A stretch of 64,000 nt of DNA from Alnus glutinosa (GCF_958979055.1 NC_084889.1:33111261-33175260), one strand, 5' to 3'; positions 46,800 through 60,399 are shown, counted from the stretch's first letter. Numbers and translations: made by a program. Notes: generated by a model not told the origin, from the letters alone.

Positions 46800-48251
46800 T
46801 CAGCATCCCATCACAGCACAATTATACACGAAACTGCCGCATTGCTTCGTGGCTAGCAGGTCCCATTGTGGTGGGCCTTCATTATTAGGGACCCAAGAAT
46901 TAAGCTCAATCATCCCTTCACCTAAAGCCCTATGTCCGCCGACAACAATTAGCCGATGTCCACAAGCTCTAAATGCTAATCCCCAACCATTCATCGAGAC
47001 TGCCTGCTCAGGCAATCTCCCAATTGTGACCCATAAGTTCCTCTCTTTGTCATATCTCCTCACCTCCTTTTGTGCATAATTTGCTGCATACAGCTCATTA
47101 TTTACAACAGCGACTAGAGGAGGTGCCTCAGCCCCTCCATTTCGTGCAACGAACATGTCAGGTATCACAGTCCATTTCATTTCCTTCAGATCGTACACCT
47201 CACCGCATGTAAGTGATTTTGAGTTGCCAATTCCAATCCCACCAATAACATAAAATTTCCCGTCCATAAACACCCCAGAGCACTTTTTTCTCGCTTTGTT
47301 CATGTTCGGAAGGGTCACCCAAGTCCCTGTTTCCGAATTATAAAGCTCCGCCGAGTCTAAGATATTGCCACGTGGGTCACAACCGCCAGCTAGAATTGCA
47401 ATTTCCCCAAGGCTGGCAGAACCAAACAAGCACCTGGATGTATTCATCCTCATCCCGGATGACCACCTGTTTGTCAAAATGCTGTATCTATAAATAACGT
47501 GGGAAGTTATTTCCTTTCCAAAAACAAGAAGATCAGTGCCAACGGCCAACGACTCCTTGCCTGACCACATGAAGCATTCGTTTGATGGCATTCTAGGCAA
47601 ATGCATCCAACGGCGGTCATGACTTGGATCAAATGCCTCCCATTCAAGGAGACTGCAGGAGAAGTAAACCCAATGCTCAATGATACCCATTTGCTGTCTC
47701 AGCCTATATAACTCCCCACTCCGAATCAAAGACCGAAAGCTCTGATTCAGTGAGGCGATTGATCCATAATCAGACCTAGAGCAGCGAATAATACAGTTAA
47801 TTGAGATGTCACGACCAAGTTGGTGAATAAGTGAACTTGAGTCTGACTGATGCCCGGTGTGCTGCTGGTCATCTGGTTGGTGATCAGCTGGGACAAGAAA
47901 AATATCAGGAAAACCCTCAAGTACTGGCCCCTCTCCCTCATGAGTATCTGATACGTTGCATGACTTTTTTAGTAGTGGAACTTCTTCTCCATCTTCCAAT
48001 CGGCGCTTGGTGTTTGAGAGTGCGTTGCATGAATAATTTTTAAGTGGAAGTTCTTCTCCATCTTCAAAATGACAGTTGCTGTTTGAGAGCACGTTGCATG
48101 ACTTCTTCAGTGGAAGTTCTTCTCCATCTTCCAATCGGAAATTGCTGTTTGAGAGCTCAATCACACGAAACTTATTATAAATCCACTTCCTCTCTTGCTC
48201 ACATGAGCTCTGCAAGTCCCTCGACACAAGATAGGATGGACCCTCCAACAT
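46800..48251 (-). CDS. F-box/kelch-repeat protein (SKIP11/At1g74510-like)
   Basis: Single-exon ORF, 483 aa. The start is the ATG at 48251 (MLEGPSYLVSRDLQSSCEQE), an N-terminus conserved in the family. The frame is open for 90 nt further upstream but with no ATG. Residues about 33-100 hold three near-identical 22-23 aa units (LEDGEELPLKKSCN type). The F-box-like region follows (LIHQLGRDISINCIIRCSRS), then kelch repeats: FGSASLGEIAILAGG, DSAELYNSETGTWVTLPNM, GKFYVIGGIG, EVYDLKEMKWTVIPDM, LIVVGGH. Family members act as substrate adaptors of SCF ubiquitin ligases, with the F-box binding SKP1/ASK and the kelch propeller the substrate. The substrate is unknown. A (GA)n leader sits in the 5' UTR (48356-48384). 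The gene looks intact. Confidence 0.92.
   Translation of the reverse strand: MLEGPSYLVSRDLQSSCEQERKWIYNKFRVIELSNSNFRLEDGEELPLKKSCNVLSNSNCHFEDGEELPLKNYSCNALSNTKRRLEDGEEVPLLKKSCNVSDTHEGEGPVLEGFPDIFLVPADHQPDDQQHTGHQSDSSSLIHQLGRDISINCIIRCSRSDYGSIASLNQSFRSLIRSGELYRLRQQMGIIEHWVYFSCSLLEWEAFDPSHDRRWMHLPRMPSNECFMWSGKESLAVGTDLLVFGKEITSHVIYRYSILTNRWSSGMRMNTSRCLFGSASLGEIAILAGGCDPRGNILDSAELYNSETGTWVTLPNMNKARKKCSGVFMDGKFYVIGGIGIGNSKSLTCGEVYDLKEMKWTVIPDMFVARNGGAEAPPLVAVVNNELYAANYAQKEVRRYDKERNLWVTIGRLPEQAVSMNGWGLAFRACGHRLIVVGGHRALGEGMIELNSWVPNNEGPPQWDLLATKQCGSFVYNCAVMGC
47945..48165 (-). repeat. Coding triplication in the F-box/kelch gene
   Basis: Three units of 66-69 bp, phased by TTCTTCTCCATCTTC at 47982, 48051 and 48117. 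They encode three 22-23 aa repeats with core LEDGEELPL. All three keep the frame. Confidence 0.9.
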
Positions 48252-48352
48252 GTTGTCGGAAATTTCCAATGAATTGGATAAGAAAATGCTAATTTCTTCT
48301 CCTTCTTCTCCTTTCTCTTGCTCCTCCTCTCTCCAAATCACAACCCCAATTG

Positions 48353-48384
<32 letters not shown>

Positions 48385-48537
48385 GGTTATGGTTATATTG
48401 GCTGTGTGAGAGTGGGTTTTATTTTTATTGAAATATGATAAGTATCACACAAACAATATATATCGGGGGTTAATCCTTGCACAACAGGTTGTGCACAACC
48501 TGTTGTGCACCAAGCTTTAATTTTCCCATATATATAA

Positions 48538-49255
<718 letters not shown>

Positions 49256-49470
49256 TAATAGGTTCCTACCAAAGAAGAAAAAGCACTTCTAAAAAATGAA
49301 TGAAAATCTGAGTAAATCACATCGTTCGGAAAAATGTTTTATGAGATTTTTTTTTTCTTTTATGTGATTTACAAGATTTTTACTTATTTTTTGAAAGTGT
49401 TATTCTGCTTTTGAAAGCAAACAAAAACATAATTTTATTTGATTGTTGTGCACAAAAGGAATTGAAATGT

Positions 49471-49525
49471 GAGATATGATACATTGTCACCCTAAGACAT
49501 AAGTCTTCATCACCTTTACCCACGT
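49471..49525. mobile_element. Fragment of GAGATATGATAC MITE
   Basis: Left half of the family seen at 9170 and 45289, cut off at 49525 where the gypsy LTR begins. Confidence 0.6.
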
Positions 49526-50548
49526 TGTAATGTCCAAGAAAATATTTAATAGGTTTATTAGGATTAAATAAAAATAAATCTATTTATTGTGGTAAAATAA
49601 AACAAAGTTATTCTATAGAGTTGTAAATGGTAGCCAAGAAAATAAGATAAAAGAAAATATTTTTAAAGTCTAAAGAAAAGAAAATAAGGAAAAAAATAGA
49701 AAAAAAATTAGAAAAGAAAAAAGAAAAGAAAATTAAATAAAAATTAAAAATAAAAAGAGGTGTGGGGTGCGCCTCACGCATTAAACAAAATGAAGGGCCA
49801 AATGGCCCTTCACAAAAATGAAGGGGCCAGTTGGCCCTTCACAGTTAAAGGAGGTGCCTCTTTTGAGAAAAAATGTCCCTTAGTTTTATATTTTCATTTT
49901 TTCTCTTGGGGTTTTTTTGGAAAACTCTTGATCTATGAAAATCTAACCGTTTAATCTCAAATTTAGCTATGGTAACGTGATCTACGAAGCCCGATCTACG
50001 AAAATGAAGGGACCAGTTCGTTGTGTAATCAATCATGATGTCTCCTAGTTTTAGCAAGCATTCATAACATTTTTTCGTGTTTCTCAGTTGCGAGTGTATT
50101 TACGACCTTCCACTTGTGATGAGTTTTTTTATATTCAATGGAAATTGACCTATGAAGAGGTGCAAAGCGAGTGATGTTTTGTAAGAAAACATTAAAATCA
50201 TTCCGTTAGTGAGAACTTTGTGATGAAATTACGATGTTGAGGAAGCCACATGAGTGCTTGATCGTTAAACGTGAGAGTGATCCTCCATTTTAACGAATAA
50301 ACCAGGGTATGATTGCTTAATTATATATACCACTTTCATGTGTTGGTTTGAAGTAAAACGCACACTTGCACAAGTGTTTCTAATAAAGAATGAATGTTTG
50401 TATGTGCATAGAATGATTAAATGTCCAAATTTTGAGGACGAAATTTTGTAAGGAGGAAGAGGGATGTAATGTCCAAGAAAATATTTAATGGGTTTATTAT
50501 GATTAAATAAAAATAAGTTTATATAGTGTGGTAAAAATAAAACAAAGT
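49526..50548 (+). mobile_element. Ty3/gypsy remnant: LTR, polypurine tract, second LTR start
   Basis: TGTAATGTCCAAGAAAATAT starts at both 49526 and 50465. Just before the second copy stands TTTGAGGACGAAATTTTGTA, the usual 3' end of gypsy pol, and a polypurine tract AGGAGGAAGAGGGA (50451-50464). So the second is a 3' LTR on the plus strand, and the first a 5' LTR. Nearly the whole internal region between them is deleted, and the 3' LTR breaks off at about 50548. Confidence 0.75.
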
Positions 50549-51156
50549 GTTTTATTTTTATCCAATAGACTTATCATAACAAAACTCTTTACTAAACAAA
50601 CCTGCTTCCGGTCCCAACTAATACACTCTCATGCTGTGAACTTCACGAGACGGTCGAAAATTAACACTAAAATGTGAGCATAAAGACAATATTATTATGC
50701 TAAACAAATATGCAATGGAAAATAAAATATTTTAGGGTTACTTCTAGCGATCTTTGCTCGAACATATCAAAGCTTATGAAACAAGAACTTGAAAACAACA
50801 ATTAATACAATAAGAGGTATCTTCTGAATTATGCTTACTGAATGCCTTCCTGATCGATGGAATACACATGCTTTATATTTATAGGCTAGTTCAGGGACCT
50901 TTAAATTAAAATTCACCGTAATTCTTCCTCCAATCAAGGAATAAATAGTGAATGAAATTGATCAATTTGCAAATTAATGCTAATTCCATTAGATAATGGA
51001 AAACTCTTCATGCACAACCACTCACATGGTAGGACCTACTTGAGTGGGTGGGCCCTACCAATGTGAGTAGATTGTGCACATGTTGTGCAGCTATCATTTC
51101 CCTTAGATAATTCTATACACTGTACTATATATGCAATTTATTAATAAATATAATAA

Positions 51157-51212
<56 letters not shown>

Positions 51213-51690
51213 GCATATAGGTTATATATAGAAGATAAAATTTTACATAAAACTCTAAAAATAAATAAATAAATAAATAATAGCCATTTATTAATTATTA
51301 GTGACAAATCTACCCTGAAGTAGCCAAAACCTTCTTGAAGTTGCCTTCATTTATTTAGTGAAAAATGGAAGTAGAGAGGTTCCTGTATTTTCACTCCAAC
51401 AACCAAAGCCCCAACCCACGCAAACAAGTGAATTCCACTGTATCAATAAGTCGCACGTTTATTATGGTATCATTAATGATATGATAGTTATGTAATTTTC
51501 ATATTATATATGATCATGCAATGCATCACTATAGTTGATTCATTAGAAAATTGTACCATGAACAATTAATATACAGTACCGTACGTGTCGTTCTAGGAAC
51601 TTTTCTCGTGATAAATAATTGTTTACAAGGTACAAAAAAAAAACTTTCATATGATATATGAATCACACGGCCGCCAGTACAGATAGATCC
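50549..51690. other. Intergenic, no gene seen
   Basis: AT-rich DNA with (AT)n at 51161-51209. 51010-51090 has a short inverted-repeat region around TTGTGCACATGTTGTGCA. No coding sequence is recognised. Confidence 0.5.
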
Positions 51691-51699
51691 GGAGCTCCA

Positions 51700-52890
51700 T
51701 GATTAAAGCTTAGCTAGATGACTGATATCCATTGGATAGGCATCGTATTCGTCAACAGAACTGTATGATCTCGCCGCAGTAAGTTTGTTTACAGCTTCAG
51801 TAGTATGGAAAGAGTCCCAGAACAATTAAGTACCCTGTCCTGTTCTTGCATATTGTGTTTTGGTGGTAGGGAAGGATAGGCACTGCCCGGTGTTCCCTTT
51901 GGCACAATCTTAGTTGTTGAGGACAGTAGGATTGGTGTTCTTTTGACACAGTCTTAGTTGTTGAGGATCGTAGAGTCAGTATGGTGTTCCCTTTGGCACA
52001 GTCTTAGTTGTTGAGGACTGTAGGGCTTCTGTTCCCTTTGGCACTATACTTCATTGTTGTGGATTGAATTGGTAAATAAGTATGCATAATGTTGTTTATG
52101 GTGATTAAGATATAATTATGAATTGTTGATTGAGTTATAATATGAATTTGTATGTGAGCATGTTGGAATATGAACAATGTTGTTATGTTATGTCTGTGTT
52201 TACTTTATCTATTATGATGTGATTTCAAGAGATAGGTTTTCATAAGCAAAACAATAACTGTTATAGTAAACAAGAGATTAAGTAAAATGCCGTTTTATGA
52301 GAAAACCAATGAGTACTGTACTGCTGAGACCTTAGTAATTTATTGCTGAGGTGGTGAACTTATACATTCACTTGTACGGATGTGGTTAACCCCACAATTA
52401 TACAGATACTGATCATGCTTTGGCTACAGGTTTAGCTTATGTAAACGATGACTCCGTAGCTCTGTATTTGAGATACTGCGACTGAGGCATATCGTTGGGG
52501 TCGTAGCTACGTGGACTTGACGTCTCACTTTGGTAGTCTTTTGTTGTTGGCTCGTGTCATACGTGACACTTGTATTTTGTAGAGCCCATCTTTTGGTATG
52601 TAATTAAAGTAATATGTTTAAGAAGCCTTAAACAGATAGAGTTGTAAATGGCTCTTTTGTGATTAACAATTATGTTTATAGATATGCTTTCTAGTTTCTA
52701 CTATCCTGATTATGATGTATATGTTCCGCTGCATAGATATAACTTTGAATATCAGGTACATATAATGGGGTGTGTACCATATGTTGGTTGAGCGACAATT
52801 AGTCATGCCATTGTGATGATCCGTTTGTATTTTTTTTTTTTTAAAAAAAAAAAAATAAAGAAAAAAAGAAAAAGAAATGGTCATCTTACT
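51700..52890 (+). repeat. Ty3/gypsy solo LTR or LTR fragment
   Basis: Sense-orientation landmarks resemble the LTR at 6016-8697 read on its own sense strand. These include a GGATGTGG block after TTCACTTGTACGG (52375-52395) and an end region of CCATTGTGATGATCC, AT tract and GGTCATC at 52810-52890. No internal region is attached. The edges are approximate. Confidence 0.5.
51889..52070. repeat. Short tandem repeat, ~45-49 bp unit
   Basis: Four diverging units built on GTTCCCTTTGGCACAGTCTT and AGTTGTTGAGGA, starting near 51889, 51933, 51982 and 52027. Confidence 0.8.
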
Positions 52891-52950
52891 CTTTTTTTTT
52901 TTTTGAAGAAAAAAAATCCTAAAGCTAGTTAGTGGACCAATGCAGTCAAG

Positions 52951-53931
<981 letters not shown>

Positions 53932-53940
53932 GTAGTCAAG

Positions 53941-54880
53941 AGTTGTGTCTTGGAATGAGAAATGATCACATCTCTTGAAATGCTTTTGAAACACCAAAGA
54001 GTTTATTAAGCATTGAACCTCATGTAAGATGATTTGATTCATTGCATTAAATGTTGAGTGAAAGATTTTTTTTTATTTTTTATGCATAAAAAAAAAAAAA
54101 AAAAAAAAAAGATCTTGTTTATCTTTCTCTATTTTCTTTAAAATTCAGAACTATATCAATTTTATTTTTATTGAAATATAATGGGTATAATATCAACAAT
54201 ATCAGAGATTGTTACTATTAATGCTTTGATAATCAAAATCTATGCCTTTTTATTGAGATAGGCTTGATTGAATTTTTTACACAACTTTTTTAACATAGAA
54301 TGAAAAATATAATGAAGATGTTTTTAGTTTTGAAATTAAATTATAATTAATGAATAATCTCACAAGCGGGTTATGAGCTAGCTAGTATATATCTAATAAT
54401 AGTTGTTAACCTTGTAAAGTCATTATATATATGTTATTGAATTTTGAATGGGCAGAATTATTTCGACTATGTAACATTTTATTGTGGCAATGGATGATGC
54501 TTCACTCCAAGGGCAAATTTAAAAGCGTGGTTATTATAGGAGAACAAAACGTTGAGATAGCCTCAAACTTTTTTTTTTATTAAAAAGGTTTTGCAATATG
54601 AACATCCAAGAAAATATAATATTTATTTGGGAGCAACTTCCCTTCAATTTAGTTTTCTCCTATTTCTTCTAATAAAAGGTCTGAATTGTGCCACATCAAT
54701 TAAATAAAATATTAGGTTTTAAAACAAATCCAAACTTTTTGTTTCGCCCACAAAGAATCTCATATCTCTTTCTCCTTGACTACGCCCTTGTATGTATCGG
54801 TTGGTGTCGTGACCCGCCGGCAACAAAGTGCACAACGAAGAGCCTCTCAGTATTAGAATATAAAATAGATGATTGAATAT
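53941..54880. other. Intergenic, no gene seen
   Basis: AT-rich sequence with a poly-A run at 54089-54110. No coding or structural feature is recognised. Confidence 0.5.
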
Positions 54881-54892
54881 ATATTTTTCTAT

Positions 54893-55000
54893 TTTTTTTT
54901 TTTTTTTTTATGTCCATATAAGAGTGGAGGGTGGATTCGAACTAGAGACCTCCGCTTCATGAGGTGTGGTCCCCGACTAATTAAACTACTTCTTAGAGAC
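54893..55000 (-). mobile_element. tRNA-derived SINE with 12-bp TSD
   Basis: On the minus strand, a ~90-bp body contains an A-box-like TAGTTTAATTAGTCGGGG and a B-box GTTCGAATCC. It ends TTATATGGACAT followed by about 20 A (plus-strand T run at 54893-54910). Perfect flanking repeats ATATTTTTCTAT lie at 54881-54892 and 55001-55012. The pol III boxes, poly(A) tail and target duplication together identify a SINE, not a working tRNA gene. Confidence 0.88.
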
Positions 55001-55344
55001 ATATTTTTCTATCGGCATAAGGTTTTGGATGTTCCCACTACATTTATAGTAACGCCTTTTCTCTATTTTGATTCCCTAGATAGCACTTAAATTTTGCCTG
55101 AGAAAGAAACAATTGTTTAATGCAATAATCTAATAACCCATAAGAAAAAATGGAACCAAAAAAAAAAAACCATAATGCAATAATCCAATAATATGCCAAA
55201 ACGTAAAGGGTATTTTGAGTCATCTAAGAAAGACAGACACACTTTACTTGGAAACAAGGCAGTTTTGTGTTTGACACGTGGCCCTCATGAACAGCCTCGT
55301 ATGTTCCGAAGCAATCAATATCCGACCCGAGTCCCAAACCAAAC

Positions 55345-55360
55345 TTAAGGGCTATAAAAA
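55345..55360 (+). promoter_or_regulatory. TATA box of ENODL gene 2
   Basis: GGCTATAAAAAGAG lies about 50 bp upstream of the start codon at 55404, which implies a very short 5' UTR of roughly 20-25 bases. Confidence 0.6.
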
Positions 55361-55403
55361 GAGTCAAAACCCAGCCTTTTACCTCATCAGCGTAGTTGAA
55401 TTA

Positions 55404-56672
55404 ATGGCTTCCCTGAGAACTATTGTTCCAATTCTAACCTTCTTCTTTTTCTTGCTTGCCTTCTCTGAAGGCAAAGAGTTTCTGGTTGGAGGCAAGGAAG
55501 ATTCTTGGACTAATCCACGTTCTTCAGATTCTCTCAATCTGTGGGCTGAGGAAAACCGATTCAATGTTGACGATTTTCTCAGTAATATCTCGTCTCAATT
55601 TTCTCTCTTAATTATTGTTACTCCACATATATTTTAGATCCCTTTTCCTGTAACGTTTACATCTTTGATGCCTTTTGTATTACTTTTTAATCATTTTAAC
55701 TTTCTGTTTACATAATTTCCCATATGGGCTTTGATTTAGTTGCCCTTTCCTGCATTAATTAATTATGGTTTTTAATTCTGACTTGCATGAACAACTATTT
55801 ATGTATCAACAGAGTTTTATTTTTTTGTTTCCCGTTTATCTTTCTGTGTGCACAGGTAACCATTGAGAATATGAAAATCCAGTTTAGGCTTGAAGATGCA
55901 TTCTTATTCAAAAAAAAAAAAAAAAATTACGAATATTGAGAGAATTTGTTTTTTGAAATTATGTTTGGATGATTTAAAAAATTTGAGACAAAATTAAATA
56001 AAATTTGAGTAGAATTTGATATTTGAAAAACAGTATTTAAAAAATATTTGAAATTTTTTTTTCTCACCCAAACATGCTCCAAGGACATGCAAAAAGAACA
56101 ATAAAGGCTGATCTTAGTTGTATGACCATCACAATCGTATCCACCAAATAACAATTTTTTTTTTTTTTTTTTGTCTTTTTCTCCTCATTATCTTGATGTT
56201 CAAGTTTCTCTCAATCCTAACAACAATTTCCTCATTTTCTTGACCCTCAGTCTTCGAATACAATCCCAACACTGACTCAGTGCTTCAAGTGACAAAGGTG
56301 GATTACGAGAGCTGCAACAAATCTAATCCAATCAAAGAATACAAGGATCCAAAAATGAAGGTTGAGTTGGAGATGTCAGGACCATTCTATTTCATCAGTA
56401 AAGCTGAGGGACGCTGTGAGAAGGGCCAGAAGCTAACTGTGGTCGTTTTATCCCATGGATACCATTCGCCGAAGCATTCGTCTCCATTGCCGGCGCCGGA
56501 GTCTGCTCCGGCAACACAGGCTCCTTCGCCACAGTTTGCTCCAGCAACACAGCCTCCATCGCCACAGTCTCCACCGCCAAACAGTACTAGTGGTTCTCTT
56601 GGATTGAAGGGCGGGTTTATAGCAATTCTTGTGAGAATATTAGTGACTTTGTTGGAAATGTGGTTTTTTTGA
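55404..56672 (+). CDS. Early nodulin-like protein (phytocyanin), GPI-anchored
   Basis: Exons 55404-55581 and 56251-56672, a 669-bp GT-AG intron in the same position as in the other two ENODL genes; 199 aa. I use the ATG at 55404 because it starts directly at the signal peptide (MASLRTIVPILTFFFFLLAF), although the frame is open further upstream. The phytocyanin domain has KEFLVGGKEDSW, VDDFLIFEYN (usual VGD is VDD), YESC and GRCEKGQKL. The copper His positions are not His. The Pro-rich arabinogalactan-like segment has repeated ATQAPSPQ/ATQPPSPQ units, then GLKGGFIAILVRILVTLLEM as a GPI signal, interrupted by Arg. Likely an outer plasma-membrane glycoprotein. Close paralogue of the gene at 61731. 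Confidence 0.92.
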
Positions 56673-57535
56673 GGAACAGAGAGTATAGAGGGGAGATGTC
56701 AACTTTTATTTTCAATATTATTATGTATGTGTGAATTATGTAGAAGATGTACATGATCTTAAGTCATGTTATGAAGCTACTACGAATCGTATGGAAGGAG
56801 TTGCAGTATGTATAATTTGTTTGGCTTGCTATGAATTAATGTTTCATTTTTGCTTGATGATTGAGCATCTGTTTCAATTCATTTTTGCTTGATGATATAT
56901 TGAGCATCTGTTCCATTTCCTCAGTTGATGTTTGTGAGAACTCGAAGTGATCATCGATGGTTAAAACGGTTACCTTGATAAATATGAAGTGATAACAAAC
57001 TTGTTATCTTTCTTTTGAATAGGATCTCTTAACTTGTGATCATAAGATCTCGCTAATCCATATCTTCCTTATCATCCTTATTTTGAATTTCAAATATTTT
57101 CTTATCTATCTGGAGGCTCCAGTATGGTGTCTCAATACGCACAGCTACGACTTTTTCAACGGGTTAAAATTGGATTTGTTGGAATTGAGATATGTACTGT
57201 CCCTTATATCTATTAGGACTATCAAAAAAACTACAGCACATTTGCTATATATATATATATATATATTTTTCCTGCACCACGTTGCCAAATTCATGAATTT
57301 CAATTCAATTCCCATCATCCGAAGTTGGTGCCATTTGTCAAACTGGATTTTTAAGTTGATATAAAGGCTCTCTTTTTTTACTTTTTTAACTCCTCTTTTT
57401 TTTTTTTTTTTTTTCCGCTGCCAAATGGAACCACTTCCCATTGCTGATTTTTAGACTTTGCATATTATTTATGCATGGGTAGCTGCATGTATAACATCTG
57501 CAAAGTTAATCTATGCGACAAAAACAACAAAATAT

Positions 57536-57606
<71 letters not shown>

Positions 57607-57967
57607 AATACATGAAAAATCAAATTATTTACACTTTGAAATAAGGGTTTACGATATCAGGGTCAATAACAAGTGTGAAAAGACTGCTCCTCAAAATATA
57701 CTATGAAATGCGGGTTGTTCCAGAAGTTATTGTTATGATCATTTTCTAACGGAGTTGTTGGTGATTCGTCAAGATTTTGTTCGAGGTTCAAAGGGTTTGC
57801 TTTCATATATATATGGAGGTGATTTTAAATTTCAAGTGAATTTGTAGGGCACCTTTTGCATCAGTACTACTGATCTTGTTTGATTTAAGCGGTAAATGTT
57901 ATTAATTAAATAATTAAAGTGATTTAACCGTAAATGGTAGGATGAGATTTCGATTTTAATCCTTTAG

Positions 57968-58012
<45 letters not shown>

Positions 58013-58179
58013 CTTGAATCTAGCTTGGTCGCCTTCATAATGGACCAAAAATTGGTAGCTTGTAAGTTATTCTTTTTTCTTTTTTGAAGAGGTAAGTTAT
58101 TCAATTAAAAATATATCAAAAGAGCTTACTTTTTTTTTTACTTGGTATATAGCAAGAGAGTTGGAATAATAATAATAAT
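56673..58179. other. Intergenic downstream of ENODL gene 2
   Basis: 3' UTR, then AT-rich DNA with (AT)n(CA)n at 57548-57606 and a ~42-bp poly-A at 57968-58010. No gene is recognised. A short repeated phrase (TTTTGCTTGATGAT) occurs at 56850 and 56885. Confidence 0.5.
57548..57606. repeat. Compound (AT)n(CA)n microsatellite
   Basis: AT repeat to about 57584, followed by CA repeat. Confidence 0.9.
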
Positions 58180-58546
58180 AATAATAAGAAAGTCATAAAA
58201 TCATAGTTTTGCCCTTCCAAAAATGTGGAAAGAAATTGTCAGTTAAGTGAATCGTGATGCAGAGCTGCGTAGATTTTTTTTTTAGTTTTGTTTTAAAAAA
58301 TATTAGTGATGCAAAGCTCCTTGAAAGCACCTATATATGTGGTTCGCATATGCGAATGGTCCAATAATATTAATTATTACCTCTTATTGCAGCTAATTAA
58401 CGAGCTATGGAGTATCACTTTGCCTTGCGATTTTATTGGATAACCAAAGGTTGTAATTTAAACACAAAAAAAAAAAAGAAAAAAAAAAGAAAAAAGAAGA
58501 AGTAATTTTGTAATTTTTGCAAGCTAATTATAACCATAAGCGAATG

Positions 58547-58630
<84 letters not shown>

Positions 58631-59490
58631 CATTAACACGTTTATAACTCAATTAGAGAAATATAACAGATTGCTTTAACAAAACAATTAATATTACAGA
58701 TGCATTCAGGAATTTTTTTCATCTAAACCTAATCAATGAACTGTTTACTCTTTTGTCATTGCAAAAAGATTAGTGAATAAAAAAAATAAGTAAATGTATA
58801 AAAATTCAACCTTATCTTCCATAGGTCATGCATGGAAGCACATACTCTACATAGCGTGTTAACTGTCCAAGTTGTATGTATAAATTAATTAGACCAATTA
58901 GGAACCAAACAATTGGTAAGAAATAATAGGAAAATGGTAAGTGTTGGTGTCATGTGAGATTGTAAAATGTGGTAAATGCAATGTGAATTGCCACCTAGCA
59001 AGTTCGAATAATTTTTAGTGGTTAGCGTGATAAATATCAACTGAATTATTATGTCAGTTTATAGTAAAAGTTGTAAGAATCATAGTAGCACTCAAAATAA
59101 TGAATTTGGCTTACCTCAAGTGAAAAATTAAACCACAAGCTAGAGATCTTTTTGTATGAAAACTAACGGTGAAGATTGCTTATAGTGAAAAAAAAAAAAA
59201 ATAAAAAAATAAAAAATAAAAAAAAAAAAATAAAAAATTACTGAAATATAATTCGATCTCCTCCAGTCTTACAGATTTCAACTTCAATTTTTGCACAGAA
59301 AATATCCAACGATATATAAGTAAAGCCAAATTCTATAATATAGTATTATGATGACCATTTCATTCAAGGATTAAGTAATTAGCTAGTACCCCTACGAATC
59401 CAGAAGCATGCATGGGTTGCTTTTGAACCAACACCATAGCCATCTGGGTACCATGCCTCAACTCTATTAATTGGAGCTAGTTTGAGAGTA
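58180..59490 (+). repeat. Orphan copy of the ENODL gene 3 upstream region
   Basis: Collinear with 60400-61705: shared tracts around 58239-58335/60785-60830, 58745-58990/60885-61150 and 59240-59460/61465-61680. In the second copy the sequence runs on into the ENODL gene at 61731; here similarity stops at about 59490, close to where the start codon should be. No ENODL coding sequence follows. It also contains (CT)n(AT)n at 58549-58625. Confidence 0.8.
58549..58625. repeat. Compound (CT)n(AT)n microsatellite
   Basis: About 22 bp CT followed by about 55 bp AT. Confidence 0.95.
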
Positions 59491-59619
59491 CCGATCGAGA
59501 CATAGAGGGTTTAACCACGTATATTAATTATGAGATCAAATACTATAATTTGATGGAAAAGAAAAAAGAAAAGAAACCTTTGGATGGTTCTTTATTAATT
59601 ATTTAGGAATTTCTCTTAA

Positions 59620-59980
59620 GTTAGGTTTGTTAGACCGTGAACTGTCATTCTACCTAAAACTAATTGGTGTTAAGGGAGACAAAATCAAATCTTTAATTTA
59701 TGGATCCTGCCATTGCTCCCAACATGCCTGTTTTTAGATGGTCAGAGGGAGCGATATTATGTCCCAACAATATTCCTTCCTTACGATAAGGATCCTGCGG
59801 GCTGCGACTCAATTTCATGACTTACAGACTATTTGTCTGATAGTGAGCTACGTTCCACAGAAAATCAATTGGGTGTTAAGGGAAACAAACTTATATATTT
59901 TATGGACCTTGATATCGCACCAGTGGCCTATTTTTAGAGTGGTCGCAATGAGCGGCATTGTGTCCCAACAAGGTTTAATC
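59620..59980. repeat. Diverged direct duplication, unit ~200 bp
   Basis: Segments 59620-59770 and 59820-59975 share TTGGTGTTAAGGGAGACAAA/TTGGGTGTTAAGGGAAACAA, a TATGGA(T/C)C block and a final TGTCCCAACAA. Origin unknown; possibly a retrotransposon fragment. Confidence 0.6.
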
Positions 59981-60399
59981 CGTATTTGTGTTAATTAAAA
60001 GTCCATGTTATTTTATAATATAGACCATCAGAAGAATATAATTATTAGAATACTACAAATTTTACTATAAGTTTTTTAGAAACTGACATGATAGTCTACA
60101 TGATATTTGTCAAGTCATCCATTAAAATGTAGACTACCACGTGGCAATCCCTATAACATTTATTACAAACTAGTGTCCATGTGGCATTTATCATGTCAAC
60201 ATAGTAAAAAACAAGTGTTGGAATTAAAAAAATAAAAAATAATTTTCCTACATCTTTCATACATCTGTATTGGTCACACCTCATTCTATGTAGAGGTTTT
60301 TTTTTTTTTTTTTTCATTTAAATTTGTCACTAAAAGTTGGTTCATAAAAAAAAAATTGAAAAAAAAGGAGCCACGTAGGATAATCATTTTTCTAAAAAA

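Noticed and set aside
48252..48341. N-terminal extension of the F-box/kelch protein
   Set aside because: Starts only from GTG; no ATG upstream of 48251, and the extension is encoded by GA-rich leader.
49760..49954. Open frame with repeated AAATGAAGG stretches
   Set aside because: Within the gypsy LTR remnant; short and without family similarity.
54893..55000. Possible functional tRNA gene
   Set aside because: Has pol III-like boxes, but also a poly(A) tail and 12-bp target duplication and lacks a credible cloverleaf; called a SINE.
55278..55403. N-terminal extension of ENODL gene 2
   Set aside because: Would place the TATA-like box inside the coding region and hide the signal peptide; the ATG at 55404 fits the family.
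59738..59998. 86-codon open frame
   Set aside because: Lies in a diverged direct duplication; no homologue recognised and no conservation between the two units as coding sequence.
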